A DNA stretch of 64,000 nt from contig CP082844.1 in NCBI GenBank assembly GCA_019930625.1, positions 744,001 to 808,000 of the forward strand. Reading direction: 5' to 3'. This DNA comes from Nocardia asteroides. GTDB taxonomy: Bacteria > Actinomycetota > Actinomycetes > Mycobacteriales > Mycobacteriaceae. The notes beneath the pieces were generated by a model. The model was given only the letters and a program-made list of their open reading frames with translations, did not search any database and was not told the DNA's origin. How positions within the stretch are numbered: position 1 is the first letter of the stretch; each line of letters starts with the position of its first letter. Of this stretch, positions 10,792 to 22,415 are shown in pieces. The position numbers and the translations under genes were made by a program.

Positions 10792-11043
10792 ATGAACGAA
10801 CGCCAGATCGATCTCGCGCACACCGTCGCGCTCGGATCGATCGACGACGAAGACCATCAGGAAGTGCAGGATCTGCTCGACAGCGAGGACCCCGTGCTAC
10901 GCGCGGAGTTCATCCAGGAAGTCAGAGACACGAAAGAAGCGCTCTCCGTTCTCGCCACAGCCACGGCGGCCATGCCACCGCCGTCGCTGCGCGCTCGCCT
11001 CCTCGCGGCCATCGCCGCCGAGCAGCCACCGGTCGCCAGCTGA
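10792..11043 (+). CDS. Short RskA-like anti-sigma-K protein without a membrane domain
   Basis: 83 residues starting MNERQIDLAHTVALGSIDDE. It matches only the N-terminal sigma-binding part of RskA (ALGSIDDEDHQEVQDLL, then RDTKEALSVLATATAAMPPP and SLRARLLAAIAAE). RskA of M. tuberculosis is 232 residues and continues with a membrane helix and an extracellular domain; here a stop follows directly after the cytoplasmic domain. The downstream sequence in all three frames shows no membrane segment, so it is not a simple frameshift. It overlaps functionally with sigK in one transcript. Either the anti-sigma factor is soluble in this organism or the gene was truncated by an old deletion. Confidence 0.75.
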   Translation: MNERQIDLAHTVALGSIDDEDHQEVQDLLDSEDPVLRAEFIQEVRDTKEALSVLATATAAMPPPSLRARLLAAIAAEQPPVAS

Positions 11044-11204
11044 ATTCAGCGATCCGTCAGGCACTCCCGCTCCGCGCGTCCGGGTCCGACAGCCGGACGA
11101 TCCCGCAGCCTCCTTCCGGTTCGCGGCAGCCAGCGCGTCGAGCTTCGGAACATCCTCGGTCTCACCGGTAGTCGCCTGCCGGCCCCGGCTTGTCCCGGGT
11201 ACGG

Positions 11205-11240
11205 GCAAGGCCCCCGAACCAGGTGGTTCGAGGGCCTTGC
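11205..11240 (-). terminator. Terminator after groEL1
   Basis: A stem of 9 bp (11205-11213 with 11232-11240) plus 6 bp (11215-11220 with 11225-11230), separated by a single mismatch, closes a 4-base loop. It is placed 30 bp past the groEL1 stop. Confidence 0.75.
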
Positions 11241-11270
11241 CTGATGAATCGTCGCGAAGAGGCGCTCGGC

Positions 11271-13124
<1,854 letters not shown>

Positions 13125-13157
13125 GTATTCAGTGCCGGGTGTCTGTCGGCGTCGAAC

Positions 13158-13198
13158 GCGTTCCGCCCCGGGGCCTGAAAGACACCGGGGCGGAACGC
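13158..13198 (-). terminator. Strong hairpin directly after groES
   Basis: A 14-bp perfect GC-rich stem (13158-13171 with 13185-13198) and a 13-base loop start 17 bases past the groES stop. There is no clear T-tract after it on the minus strand, so it may attenuate or stabilise the groES message rather than end all transcription into groEL1. Confidence 0.7.
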
Positions 13199-13214
13199 AT
13201 GCGTGCCCGTTCGG

Positions 13215-13517
13215 CTACTTGGTGACGACGGCCAGCACGTCGCGCGCCGACAGGATGAGGTACTCCTCGCCCTGGTACTTGATCTCGGTGCCGCCGTACT
13301 TGCTGTAGATGACGGTGTCACCCTCCTGGACATCCAGCGGGATGCGCTTCTCGCCCTCGTCGTCCCACCGGCCGGGACCGACGGCGACAACGGTGCCCTC
13401 CTGCGGCTTCTCCTTCGCCGTGTCGGGGATGACCAGGCCGGAGGCCGTCGTCGTCTCGGCCTCGTTGGCCTGGACGAGGATCTTGTCCTCGAGCGGCTTG
13501 ATGTTCACGCTCGCCAC
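13215..13517 (-). CDS. groES: Co-chaperonin GroES
   Basis: 100 residues, the usual size. It contains the N-terminal [11 protein letters not shown], the mobile loop region [20 protein letters not shown] and the roof segment [18 protein letters not shown]. It forms the heptameric lid of GroEL. The GTG start at 13517 has GGAGGG eight bases upstream and gives [12 protein letters not shown]; the longer open frame upstream is not family-like. It is the first gene after the CIRCE operator, with groEL1 downstream. Confidence 0.97.
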   Translation of the reverse strand: MASVNIKPLEDKILVQANEAETTTASGLVIPDTAKEKPQEGTVVAVGPGRWDDEGEKRIPLDVQEGDTVIYSKYGGTEIKYQGEEYLILSARDVLAVVTK

Positions 13518-13678
13518 GTTGAGCCCTCCACTTTCAGGGGATTCGGTCGTCCGGAACTGTTGTCCCGGACTCGTCGGTTGGTCACGATGCTGACCTTGCG
13601 CATAGCCCCGTCGTCGCGGGTGCCGGGACCCCTGCCCAATGGTCAAGCTGCTGGCACAAGCACTTCATACAGTGCCGA

Positions 13679-13705
13679 CTAGCACTCTATACATGAGAGT
13701 GCCAG
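13679..13705 (-). promoter_or_regulatory. CIRCE operator (HrcA site) upstream of groES
   Basis: AGCACTC (13681-13687), nine bases, GAGTGCC (13697-13703) matches the CIRCE element bound by the heat-shock repressor HrcA with one deviation in the right arm. A second, weaker hairpin GCACT-N6-AGTGC lies at 13660-13675. Both lie in the 5' region of groES. No comparable site is seen directly upstream of groEL1. Confidence 0.9.
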
Positions 13706-14097
13706 CGCTCAAGGCTGGACGGTGCCAACTTTGCGCGGCGCGCCCATCCGACTCGCGGCTTGGCGATTCGTTCGAGGAAACAGTAACGTTCGGATAACGG
13801 ATTGTGACACTATTGACGACGGTCGCGGTCCGGCCGCCACGTCCGTCGCCTGTGGGCGGCGGCGGGGCCGCACAGCGTTACCGCAGCGTCGCCGAAACAC
13901 GCAGCGCCGCAGCAGTCGTTGCATTACCAGCGTCACCAGAGAGCAAGACACGTGATCCATGGCCGGTCCCCGCGACCCACCCGGACGAGGGGCCGGTTCG
14001 TTTCCCGATCCGGGGCGCTCGTCATCCATACGGCGGTCCGGCAGTCCATTCGAGATGGTCGGCGACACCATGACCATCCGCTCGAAGGGAGGTGAAC
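13706..14097. other. Intergenic region between groES and the Hsp70-like gene
   Basis: A 392-bp gap between divergent genes. It should hold the promoters of both. A ribosome site (GGGAGG) sits at its right end for the Hsp70-like gene. No small gene or further operator was convincing. Confidence 0.5.
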
Positions 14098-15633
14098 ATG
14101 CGAACATCCCTCGGCATCTCGGCCGGGGCAGAGGTCGTGTGCTCGGCGTTGGTCGCCACCGCGTCCAATGGCGCGCAGAGCTTCGACTACCGCGTCGTCT
14201 CCGCCGATGCGGCCCATTCCGATCTCGGCGATCTGGTGGCGTCCTCGATCGAGTTGATGACCACGCAACTGCCGACCACGCAGCCGCCGCGCGAGATCAT
14301 CAGCCCGGTCGGCGGGCGATTCGCGGGCACCGCACGCGATTGGGCGTCGATGACCGGTCATCCGCCCACCAGCGTCGCGGTCGCCTACCGCACCAGGGAG
14401 CAGGCGCAGATCATCCGCGCGGCCACCGGCAAACAGCGTGAACTGCGGCTGATCCCGGAGGGCACCGCCGCGCTGACCTACCTGCGGCACACCGGCCTGC
14501 TGGACCGCTACGACACGGTAGCCATCGTCGATCTCGGCGCCTCGGGGCTCAGCGTCACCGTCGCCGATCGAACCGACGGCTCGCTGCTGCGTTCCGACCG
14601 CACCGCGACCGTCAGCGGCAAGGCGATCGATGACCTGATCTACCACCATCTGGTGGACATGCACTTCGCCCGGCGCGGCACCCGGCCCAACCGCGGCATG
14701 CTGACCAATCGAGGCCGCGCGGCGAAAGAGCATTTGTCCATCGCGCCCGCCGTCACCATCGACCACGTCGCGGGGCGGCCGCTGAAGCTGACCAGGGCCG
14801 ACTTCGAAGAGTTGATCGCCGACCTGCTGCGCGACCTGGCGCGGTTCGTCACGGCGGCGTTCGGCCGGGCGCCCCGGCAGCCGCAGGCGGTCGCGGTCAT
14901 CGGTGGCGGCGCCAACATTCCCTCGGTGCTCGACACACTCACCGCGGCGCTGGACGTCCCGGTCTTCACCGTGCCGGACCCGGAGGCGGTGACCGCGAAA
15001 GGCGCGGCGCTGGTCGCGGATTCGGTGCAACCCGCGGTGTTCCCGGTGGGCACGCGCGGCGGCGACGCGCCCGCCGGAACGGTCACCAAGGTGTTCGGCA
15101 CACTGGCCGGGGCGATCGTGGTGGTCGGACTGATCGTCGGTTACGGCGTGCAGACGTTCGCGCCCACCGCGGACGACGAGGTCTCCCCCGCCGGGACCAC
15201 GAGCAGCGCTTCGCAGCTGCCGCCTCCGACGTCCGCGGCGCCCTCGACCGCGGCGGCGGTAACGCGGGCAGGCGGCACCCCGGACAGCACCGGCGTCGCG
15301 CCGACCACCACCGGACACGGGCCGCGCAGTACGACCGGCGTACCGTTCACCACGGAGGCGGTCACACCGACACAACCCACGCTGCGACCGGATCCCGACC
15401 TTCCGCCGATCCCCTTCCCCGAACTCCTCGGTCCGCTGTTCGGCAACCCGAATGCCACACAGGGCAGTTCGCCCGAGCCAGGGCGGAGCCAGACCTCGTC
15501 GCCGACGCCGAGCGTCGAGATGCCCGGCCCGAGCTCGACGCGGAGCCAGGCGCCCGCGCGGTCGGGCCTGCCGCTGCCGCCGCATGGAAGCTCGGGGTCG
15601 GCATTCGACCCGGGCCTACTCGTACCGAACTGA
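14098..15633 (+). CDS. Membrane-anchored Hsp70/actin-like protein with Pro/Thr-rich outer tail
   Basis: 511 residues. The first ~315 residues have the actin/Hsp70 ATPase fold: a phosphate-2 motif VDLGASGLSVTV (144-155), EGTAALTYL (121-129, compare EPTAAAL of DnaK) and an adenosine motif VIGGGANIP (267-275). The phosphate-1 loop is degenerate (LGISAGAEVV instead of DLGTT). There is no peptide-binding domain. One membrane helix lies at about 333-350, followed by ~160 residues of Ser/Thr/Pro-rich sequence predicted to be outside the cell. ATG at 14098 has GGAGG five bases upstream. Function is unknown. It is divergent from groES and is one of three proteins of this layout in the window. Confidence 0.82.
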   Translation: MRTSLGISAGAEVVCSALVATASNGAQSFDYRVVSADAAHSDLGDLVASSIELMTTQLPTTQPPREIISPVGGRFAGTARDWASMTGHPPTSVAVAYRTREQAQIIRAATGKQRELRLIPEGTAALTYLRHTGLLDRYDTVAIVDLGASGLSVTVADRTDGSLLRSDRTATVSGKAIDDLIYHHLVDMHFARRGTRPNRGMLTNRGRAAKEHLSIAPAVTIDHVAGRPLKLTRADFEELIADLLRDLARFVTAAFGRAPRQPQAVAVIGGGANIPSVLDTLTAALDVPVFTVPDPEAVTAKGAALVADSVQPAVFPVGTRGGDAPAGTVTKVFGTLAGAIVVVGLIVGYGVQTFAPTADDEVSPAGTTSSASQLPPPTSAAPSTAAAVTRAGGTPDSTGVAPTTTGHGPRSTTGVPFTTEAVTPTQPTLRPDPDLPPIPFPELLGPLFGNPNATQGSSPEPGRSQTSSPTPSVEMPGPSSTRSQAPARSGLPLPPHGSSGSAFDPGLLVPN

Positions 15634-15722
15634 TCCGACGGCACAACGGCGGTTTCCGGACGATTCCACGGAAGCCGTCGAGCCACCCGCGCGCTACCGA
15701 CGGCTCACCGAGTCCGAGCAGA

Positions 15723-16766
15723 TCAGCGGACCATGCTGACCGACACCGGCAGACCGGGGTCGGTGGCGACCGTCAGCGGTGACGGCGCCGCGCCGCCCGC
15801 GATGACATGTGCGCCCAGCGCGGCGATCATCACCCCGTTGTCCGTGCACAGCCGGGGCTTGGGCACCCGCAGAGTCAAACCGGCCGCGGCACAACGTTCC
15901 TCGGCCATCGAGCGAATTCGTGAGTTGGCCGTCGCGCCGCCGCCGAGCACCAGCGTGCCGACACCGACATCCCGCGCCGCGCGCACCGCCTTCATGGTGA
16001 GCACATCCGCGACCGACTCCTGGAACGACGCCGCGATATCGGGAATGGGGAGATCTTCCGCGGCGATGCCGTCGCGCTGCGCCGCCTCCACGTATCGTGC
16101 CACCGCGGTCTTGAGGCCCGAGAAGGAGAAGTCGTAGCGCGGATCACGCGGCCCGGTCATGCCCCGGGGAAAGGCGATGGCGCGCGGATCGCCGTCCGCG
16201 GCTGCGGCATCGAGCGCCGGGCCGCCGGGAAAACCCAGCCCGAGCAGGCGCGCCACTTTGTCGAAGGCTTCCCCCGCCGCGTCGTCGACCGTGCTGCCCA
16301 GCTCGACGATCGGCTCGGACAGATCCGTGACGTGCAGCAGGTGGGTGTGCCCGCCCGACACCAGCAGCGCGACGCACGGTGGCATCGGCCCGTGTTCCAG
16401 GGTGTCCACCGCGACGTGGCCGCCGAGATGGTTGAGCGCGTAGAAAGGCACATCCCACGCCGCCGCATACGCTTTCGCGGCGGCGACGCCCACCAGCAAC
16501 GCACCGGCCAAGCCCGGTCCGATGGTCACCGCCAGCGCGTCCGGCTTCGCGATACCCGCCGCCGACAGCGCACGGCGCATGGCGGGCACGATCGCCTCGA
16601 GGTGCGCGCGCGAGGCGATCTCGGGGACCACGCCACCGAAGCGCGCGTGCTGGTCGACGCTCGAGGCGACTTCGTCGGCGAGTAGCTCGCAGGTGCCGTC
16701 GGGGTGGCGGCGGACGATGCCCACTCCGGTTTCGTCGCAGGAGCTCTCGATGCCCATGATGATCAC
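15723..16766 (-). CDS. tsaD: tRNA t6A37 threonylcarbamoyltransferase TsaD
   Basis: 347 residues. It transfers the threonylcarbamoyl group to A37 of ANN-decoding tRNAs, working with TsaB and TsaE. The N-terminus is [14 protein letters not shown], and the iron-binding histidines are in the NHLGGHVAV segment; [13 protein letters not shown] is typical of the C-terminal half. The start is the GTG at 16766, whose GTGA overlaps the rimI stop, giving translational coupling. It is the last gene of the tsaE-tsaB-rimI-tsaD run, as in M. tuberculosis (Rv3419c-Rv3422c). Confidence 0.96.
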   Translation of the reverse strand: MIIMGIESSCDETGVGIVRRHPDGTCELLADEVASSVDQHARFGGVVPEIASRAHLEAIVPAMRRALSAAGIAKPDALAVTIGPGLAGALLVGVAAAKAYAAAWDVPFYALNHLGGHVAVDTLEHGPMPPCVALLVSGGHTHLLHVTDLSEPIVELGSTVDDAAGEAFDKVARLLGLGFPGGPALDAAAADGDPRAIAFPRGMTGPRDPRYDFSFSGLKTAVARYVEAAQRDGIAAEDLPIPDIAASFQESVADVLTMKAVRAARDVGVGTLVLGGGATANSRIRSMAEERCAAAGLTLRVPKPRLCTDNGVMIAALGAHVIAGGAAPSPLTVATDPGLPVSVSMVR

Positions 16767-17278
16767 GACAGCACCTCGTCCGGTGTGCGCCACTGACGGT
16801 CCGCGCTGGTCAGCGCGGGCCGGCGCATCGTGTACGCGTCCGCGCCACTGGGGTGGTAGTAGTTCTTGCGCAATCCGATGATGTGGAAACCGTGCTTGGC
16901 GTACAGCGCGATCGCGGGCGCGTTGTCGGTGCGGACCTCCAGGAACACCGGCCCGCCGCGCCGTCCTGCCTCGGCGAGCAGCGCCTCCAGCAGAAGCGTG
17001 CCCACGCCCGCGCGGTGGCAGCGGGGGTCGACGCCGATGGTGTGCACCTCGGCCTCGGGGTGTTCGGCGTCACCCAGCAGGGCGATGCCCGCGTAGCCCA
17101 CCATTCGCCCGTCGTCGTCGCGCGCGGTGATGTAGCAGTTGTGCCTGCCTGCCAGCTCGGACTGGAACGCCACGGCGGCCCACGGGTCGTCCTCCGGGAA
17201 CAGCAACTGCTCCAGTTCGACGCAGCGCGTGATGTCGGCGGCCACCATCGGCTCGATGCGGAAAGCCACGGCCGTCAC
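16763..17278 (-). CDS. rimI: Ribosomal protein S18 alanine N-acetyltransferase-type GNAT enzyme
   Basis: 171 residues of GNAT acetyltransferase fold. The acetyl-CoA loop is seen as [20 protein letters not shown], followed by [19 protein letters not shown] and the C-terminal [20 protein letters not shown], characteristic of RimI. It acetylates protein N-termini. GTG at 17278 shares GTGA with the tsaB stop, and its own stop is overlapped by tsaD, so the gene is locked into this operon. Confidence 0.93.
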   Translation of the reverse strand: MTAVAFRIEPMVAADITRCVELEQLLFPEDDPWAAVAFQSELAGRHNCYITARDDDGRMVGYAGIALLGDAEHPEAEVHTIGVDPRCHRAGVGTLLLEALLAEAGRRGGPVFLEVRTDNAPAIALYAKHGFHIIGLRKNYYHPSGADAYTMRRPALTSADRQWRTPDEVLS

Positions 17279-17991
17279 GCTCCCGTCCGGTCGAGTCGAC
17301 GGTAGGCGTTCTCGACCGCGTCCGGCCTGCGCAAGTACAGCGGAACCAGCGGCTCCGGCACGCTGCGCGACAGCAGCTCGGGGGCGGCGACGCGCACCAG
17401 TCCGGCGGGCGAGGGCGTCTCGGCGGGCAGCACCGGCAAGTCGAAGAAGTCCACGTGCGAGGCGGATCCGGCGATCGCCGTGGCTTGTCCTTCGTCCAAG
17501 TCGGAGGGCTTGCACACCTCGGGGCCTGCCACGCGCGCGCCCTCGCGGTACCGCGCCCAGTACACCTCCCGCCGCCGCGCGTCGGTCACCACGAGCAGTT
17601 CGGCATCGAGCGGGAACTCGACCGGAGGCGGCACGGCGGGGTCGATGGCGGCGTCGGCGGCGATCGCGTCGAGACTGCACACCCCGTACACCGGAATGCC
17701 GAGCGCGTCACCGAACGCGGCCGCGGTGGCCATACCGACGCGCAAGCCGGTGAACGGCCCCGGACCGACGCCGACCACGATCGCGTCGATATCGGTCCTG
17801 GAACGGCCTGCCTCGTCGAGGCATTCGAGGATCTGCGGGGTGAGCACCTCGGCATGAGCACGGGGGTCGACCCGCACCCGGGAGGCGACGGTGCGTGCCA
17901 GGACGGGATCCGCCGAGCCGGCGCCCTGCTCCAATTCCACCAGTCCCGCTGTGACGGCGGGGGTCGCGGTGTCGACGGCTAGTACAAGCAT
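17275..17991 (-). CDS. tsaB: tRNA t6A modification protein TsaB
   Basis: 238 residues of an ASKHA-fold protein starting MLVLAVDTATPAVTAGLVEL. The motif VIVGVGPGPFTGLRVGMATA is diagnostic for TsaB, which dimerises with TsaD and supports t6A synthesis without having catalysis of its own. The ATG at 17991 gives a normal N-terminus. It lies 55 bp after tsaE and overlaps rimI by four bases. Confidence 0.95.
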   Translation of the reverse strand: MLVLAVDTATPAVTAGLVELEQGAGSADPVLARTVASRVRVDPRAHAEVLTPQILECLDEAGRSRTDIDAIVVGVGPGPFTGLRVGMATAAAFGDALGIPVYGVCSLDAIAADAAIDPAVPPPVEFPLDAELLVVTDARRREVYWARYREGARVAGPEVCKPSDLDEGQATAIAGSASHVDFFDLPVLPAETPSPAGLVRVAAPELLSRSVPEPLVPLYLRRPDAVENAYRRLDRTGA

Positions 17992-18046
17992 GATTGGCCC
18001 AACGATACCGGGTGGTAGGCCCCACGGATGCAGAGCTACCTGATAG

Positions 18047-18499
18047 CTAATCCACCCATTCCCAGATCGCGGTGCGCACATCCGAATCCGGCTCACGCGA
18101 CAGCAGCACGCGCAGGTGGCGCTCGGCGAGGTGCTCGACCACGCCGCGGCCCCACTCCACCACGACCACCGCCTGATGCAGATCGGTGTCCAGATCCAGC
18201 GCGTCCAGCTCGTCCAGATCGCCACCGAGCCGATAGGCGTCCACGTGCACCATGGGCACGGCGGGCCCGCCCTCCCGCTCCCCGGCGCGGTGCTGGCGGG
18301 CGATGATGAACGTCGGGGAGCTGACCCGGCCCTGTACGCCGAGCCCCTCGGCGATACCACGGGTCAGCGCGGTCTTGCCCGCGCCGAGCGGGCCGTCCAG
18401 AACCACCAGGTCACCGGCGCGCAGATCCATGGCCAATTCCCGGCCGAGCGCCTCGGTGTCGGCGACGGTGGGCAAAATCCGAGACCGTCGATCAGCCAC
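18047..18499 (-). CDS. tsaE: tRNA t6A modification ATPase TsaE
   Basis: 150 residues with a P-loop (GPLGAGKTALTRG), SPTFIIARQH and HVDAYRLGG, the standard TsaE set. It energises the TsaBD complex. The GTG at 18499 overlaps the stop of the upstream hydrolase gene (GTG inside GGTGGCTGA). That start is slightly shorter than alternatives but gives the usual N-terminus. Confidence 0.95.
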   Translation of the reverse strand: MADRRSRILPTVADTEALGRELAMDLRAGDLVVLDGPLGAGKTALTRGIAEGLGVQGRVSSPTFIIARQHRAGEREGGPAVPMVHVDAYRLGGDLDELDALDLDTDLHQAVVVVEWGRGVVEHLAERHLRVLLSREPDSDVRTAIWEWVD

Positions 18500-19580
18500 C
18501 GGACACCTCGGAGGCGTTTCCCGCCACCGGGTCGATGGCACCCGCGCGCACCAGCAATCGATCCAGCGCGGCATTGACGATGTCCGGGTACTGCAGATGC
18601 GGCATGTGCGCCGCCCCCGGCAGCAGAATGAGTTCGCTTTCGGGCAGAGCGGCGGCCAGCGCGCGCGAATTGCGGAACGGGATCACCAGATCGTGCTTAC
18701 CGCCGAGCACCAGAACCGGTGTGCCCGCCAGCGCGGGCAACGCCGCCGACTCGTCGTGCAACTCGATGGCTTGGAGAAACTTCACGATGGTCTCCACCGG
18801 CGTCTGGTCGATCATCAGCGTCGCGAAGCGCGACAGGGTCGGGCTCACCGGACCGTGGAACGAGCTGACGTGCAGGATCGGTGTGATCACATGCCGCGCG
18901 GTGGCGCGGCCCGCCTGCACCAGCGCGGGCGCGGTGTGCACGGCCAACCGGAAGCCGTCGATCGCGGGGTTGCGCAGCAGTTGCCCGATCCCCGCCGCGG
19001 TGACCCCGGCCGCCGCGGTCGACAGCAGTGCGACGCCGATCACCCTGGCCGCGAACAATTCCGGGAATCGCGCGGCCGCGGCCAGGACCGCCATACCGCC
19101 CAGCGAATGCCCGACCAGCACCACGGGCCCGGCCGGAGCGGTGGCGCTCAGCACGGTGGCCAGGTCGCGGCCCAGCTGGGCGACGGTACAGCTCGCGGCG
19201 CTCGGCACTCCGGATCGACCGTGCCCGCGCAGATCGAACAGCACCATGCGAACCCGCGCGCCCCAACGCTTTTCCAGATCGCGACGCTGGAAGTGGAAGG
19301 AAGCCATGCTGTTGCAGAACCCGTGCACGAAAATCACCGTCACCGGCGCGTCGTCGGGGCCGCAGGTCCGGGTGGCCAGCGGCACGCCGTCATCGGCGAG
19401 CACGGTCCCCGCGCGGTCGGCATCGATCAGTCCGAAATCCTCGTCGCGGTAGTCGTCGCCCCGCGGGGGCCACAGCACGCGCGCGCCGGCGCGGCGCAGG
19501 GCATGGGCACCCGCCAGCGCGCCCACGAGCCCCACGGTGGCCAGCCCGCCGCGCAGCGGGGTCACCCGGAACCGGCTCAC
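18492..19580 (-). CDS. Alpha/beta hydrolase, probable membrane-anchored
   Basis: 362 residues. The N-terminal segment [19 protein letters not shown] is hydrophobic and could be a signal anchor. The hydrolase core is complete: FVHGFCNSM oxyanion loop, DLRGHGRSG, nucleophile elbow VGHSLGGMA, acid in GGKHDLVIP and His in [12 protein letters not shown]. It is therefore expected to be an active esterase or lipase, substrate unknown. GTG at 19580 overlaps the alr stop and its own stop overlaps tsaE, so it is an integral member of the operon between alr and tsaE. M. tuberculosis has no hydrolase between Rv3422c and alr. Confidence 0.88.
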   Translation of the reverse strand: MSRFRVTPLRGGLATVGLVGALAGAHALRRAGARVLWPPRGDDYRDEDFGLIDADRAGTVLADDGVPLATRTCGPDDAPVTVIFVHGFCNSMASFHFQRRDLEKRWGARVRMVLFDLRGHGRSGVPSAASCTVAQLGRDLATVLSATAPAGPVVLVGHSLGGMAVLAAAARFPELFAARVIGVALLSTAAAGVTAAGIGQLLRNPAIDGFRLAVHTAPALVQAGRATARHVITPILHVSSFHGPVSPTLSRFATLMIDQTPVETIVKFLQAIELHDESAALPALAGTPVLVLGGKHDLVIPFRNSRALAAALPESELILLPGAAHMPHLQYPDIVNAALDRLLVRAGAIDPVAGNASEVSGG

Positions 19581-20692
19581 CGGTCGCCACCCGTGTAGCG
19601 CCGGGTGACCCGGCCGCGCGGCGAACACACCACTTCGTAGTGGATGGTGCCGAGCAGGTCGGCCCAGTCCTGGGCGTGCGGTCGCGCGCCGAAGAGGATC
19701 GCGGTGTCGCCCTCCCGGACGCCCGCGGCGTTGTCTCCCAGGTCGACGACGAACTGGTCCATGCACACCCGGCCCACGTTTCTGCGCCGGGCTCCGCCGA
19801 GCCAGACGTCGAATCGCCCGCTCAGGGGGCGGAACACGCCGTCGGCGTAACCCGTGGGGATCAGCGCGACGGTGGTGTCGTGCGGCGCGACCCACTGGTG
19901 CCCGTAGGAGACGCCTTCGCCCGCGGCCACCCGCTTGACCAAGGCGACCCGGGCCTGGAAGGTCATCGCGGGCCGCAGGCCGAAGTCGTTGCCCGGTATG
20001 GGGGACAGGCCGTACACGGCTATGCCCGGCCGGACCAGGTCGAAGGCCAGATCGGGGCGGGTCAGGGCGGCGGCCGAGTTGGCGATGTGCACCAGTTCCG
20101 GCTCCAAGCCGTGTTCCTTGGCCGTGGCGATCGCGTCCAGGAACCGGGCGCGTTGCACGTCGTTGTTGGGGTGTTCAGGTTCGTCGGCGTGCGCGAGATG
20201 GGAGAAGATCGCACGGAAACGCACCGCCTGCTCGTCGACCAGAGCGCGCAGCGCTGTCAGCACTTCCGGGTACTCGGCCGGTGAGACCCCGTTGCGGTTC
20301 AGGCCCGTGTCCACCTTCAAGGCGACCGTCGCCGGACGGCCGACGCGGCGCGCCGCGGCTTCGACCGCCCGCAGATGGGCGGGCGAGGAGACCCCGATCT
20401 CGACGTCGGCGTCCACCGCGCCCGCGAAGTCGGCGTCGGTGTTGTGCAACCAGCACAGGATGGGCGCGGTGATTCCGGCCGCGCGCAACTGCACGGCTTC
20501 CGCCACCGTCGTGACGCCCAATTCCGCCGCCCCCGCCGCGAGGGCGGCCCGCCCCACCTCGACTGCGCCGTGGTTGTAGCCGTCGGCCTTCACCACCGCC
20601 ATCACCGCGGCGTCGCCCGCGTGTTCCCGCAGGATCCGCACGTTGTCGGCGATGGCATCCAGGTCGATGACCGTTTCCGCTTGCGCATTCAC
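19577..20692 (-). CDS. alr: Alanine racemase
   Basis: 371 residues. A PLP enzyme interconverting L- and D-alanine for peptidoglycan. The PLP lysine is in [15 protein letters not shown], and the conserved GVSYGHQWV and [10 protein letters not shown] motifs follow. GTG at 20692 ([17 protein letters not shown]) was chosen because GGAG lies nine bases upstream and the family begins here; an ATG 40 codons further upstream is in frame but would add non-homologous sequence. It is the first of the overlapping alr-hydrolase-tsaE run. Confidence 0.95.
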   Translation of the reverse strand: MNAQAETVIDLDAIADNVRILREHAGDAAVMAVVKADGYNHGAVEVGRAALAAGAAELGVTTVAEAVQLRAAGITAPILCWLHNTDADFAGAVDADVEIGVSSPAHLRAVEAAARRVGRPATVALKVDTGLNRNGVSPAEYPEVLTALRALVDEQAVRFRAIFSHLAHADEPEHPNNDVQRARFLDAIATAKEHGLEPELVHIANSAAALTRPDLAFDLVRPGIAVYGLSPIPGNDFGLRPAMTFQARVALVKRVAAGEGVSYGHQWVAPHDTTVALIPTGYADGVFRPLSGRFDVWLGGARRRNVGRVCMDQFVVDLGDNAAGVREGDTAILFGARPHAQDWADLLGTIHYEVVCSPRGRVTRRYTGGDR

Positions 20693-20930
20693 GGCAGTCT
20701 TCTCCGCCTCTTTCGAGTATTCGGGCCGTACCAGCCGGGGGGCGCTATATTCGCGTTCAGGTCTTCCGTCTGGTGCCGCCGGAGTTCTGGGCGTACCCGG
20801 GGAGTTACCCATGTGCCCTCGAGATCAGTCGTCGCGTTGGTTCCGGTCGAGTCTATTGGCGTGCTCGATCTCGGTTGCAACCGGTTTACGCGCCGGTCAG
20901 CGCTGTGCTCGACGCCACGATGAGTACAGC

Positions 20931-22373
20931 CTACGTATGGGCGAGGCCGCGAAGGACTCCGATCGCGGGACGGACGTGGGTCGCCAGGACGCTCGCCGAG
21001 ACCGGGGCTCCCGCGGGCGCGCCGTCGTGGGCGGCGAGGTTCGCGGCCAGGGCGTGCACCCGCGCGGCCGCGGCAGCGGACCAGGCGGTGTCGCGACCCG
21101 CGGCGAGCAGCGTCCCGATGATGCCCGAGAGCACGTCGCCCGCGCCCGCGGTGGCGGCCCACGAACCGCCCGCTTCGTTGACCAGCACGGGGCCGCCCGG
21201 TGCGGCGACCAGCGTGGCCCGACCCTTCAGCAGCACCGTGACCTGCCAGGCATCCGCGAGGTCCCGGACCGCGGCCACCCGGTCTTGGCCGACTTCGTGA
21301 CCGGTGAGGCGGGCGAACTCGCCCGCGTGCGGGGTCAGCACGGTCGGCGCCGCGCGATCGCGCACCAGGTGCGGCCGTGCGGCCAGCAAGGTCAGGCCGT
21401 CGGCGTCGACCACGACCGGTAGGTCGGTGTCCAAGATCTGGCGGAGGCGTTGCCCGGCGTCGGCATCGGTGCCCGCGCCGGGACCGAAGACCCAGGACTG
21501 GACGCGACCGGTGTCGGCGAGCTGCCGGGTGGCGATGACTTCCGGAAAGTGGCTCAGCACCTCGGCCGCCGCGGTTCCCGCGTACCGCACCATGCCCGAC
21601 GTCGCGGCGACGGCAGCGGCCGCGCACAGCACCGCGGCGCCCGGATATGTCGCGCTTCCCGCGCATATGCCGGTCACACCCTGTGTGTACTTGTCGTCGG
21701 CCGCGCCGGGAACCGGCCATTCGGCGCCGATCGAGGCGGGCTCCGGTGCGACGAGACCCGGCTCCGGGAGACGTAAACCGATGGGGACCAACTCGATTCG
21801 GCCGCACTGCGGCGCGGCGAGCGCATGCACCGGTTTGTAGCCGCCGAAGGCGACCGTGACGTCCGCGCGCACGGCCGGGCCCTCGATCGCGCCGGTGTCC
21901 GGATCGACGCCGCTGGGCAGGTCGGCCGCGACGATCGGAGCGTCCAGCGCCGCAACGATTTCCGCGGCACGCGGCCGCAGCGGACCACGACCGGAGATAC
22001 CCACGATCCCGTCGATCACCAGATCCGGGCGACCTGGGTCGTCGGCGACTCGACCGCCCGCAGCGCGCAGCGCCGCGAGTCCTTTCGCGTGCGCCCGCTC
22101 CGGGTTCAGCAATACCGCGGTGACCGCGACACCGCGGCGGCGCAACTGCGCTCCGGCGTAAAGCGCGTCGCCCCCGTTGTCGCCGGACCCGATCAGCAAG
22201 GTCACCGCCCGACCCGCGACACCGCCGGTGCGCTCCCGGAGTTCGCCCGCCACCACGGTGGCCAAGCCGTGCGCTGCACGACGCATGGGCACGCCGTCCG
22301 GCACCCGGGTGAACAGCTCGGCCTCCGCCGCACGCACTTCATCTACGGTGAAATAGCCCCGCTGCGTGGACAT
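20931..22373 (-). CDS. nnr: Bifunctional NAD(P)H-hydrate epimerase / ADP-dependent dehydratase
   Basis: 480 residues joining two repair activities that restore hydrated NAD(P)H. The N-terminal YjeF epimerase half shows GSGDNGGDALYAGAQLRRRG and DLPSGVDPDTGAI. The C-terminal ribokinase-like half shows VVDADGLTLL, LTPHAGEFARL and the catalytic segment AATAGAGDVLSGIIG. ATG at 22373. It corresponds to Rv3433c in M. tuberculosis. It lies upstream of alr on the same strand after a 238-bp gap. Confidence 0.95.
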   Translation of the reverse strand: MSTQRGYFTVDEVRAAEAELFTRVPDGVPMRRAAHGLATVVAGELRERTGGVAGRAVTLLIGSGDNGGDALYAGAQLRRRGVAVTAVLLNPERAHAKGLAALRAAGGRVADDPGRPDLVIDGIVGISGRGPLRPRAAEIVAALDAPIVAADLPSGVDPDTGAIEGPAVRADVTVAFGGYKPVHALAAPQCGRIELVPIGLRLPEPGLVAPEPASIGAEWPVPGAADDKYTQGVTGICAGSATYPGAAVLCAAAAVAATSGMVRYAGTAAAEVLSHFPEVIATRQLADTGRVQSWVFGPGAGTDADAGQRLRQILDTDLPVVVDADGLTLLAARPHLVRDRAAPTVLTPHAGEFARLTGHEVGQDRVAAVRDLADAWQVTVLLKGRATLVAAPGGPVLVNEAGGSWAATAGAGDVLSGIIGTLLAAGRDTAWSAAAAARVHALAANLAAHDGAPAGAPVSASVLATHVRPAIGVLRGLAHT

Positions 22374-22415
22374 CGCCGCTCCCTTCGTCGGTGTGGCCTA
22401 CTACGCTTGGCCATC

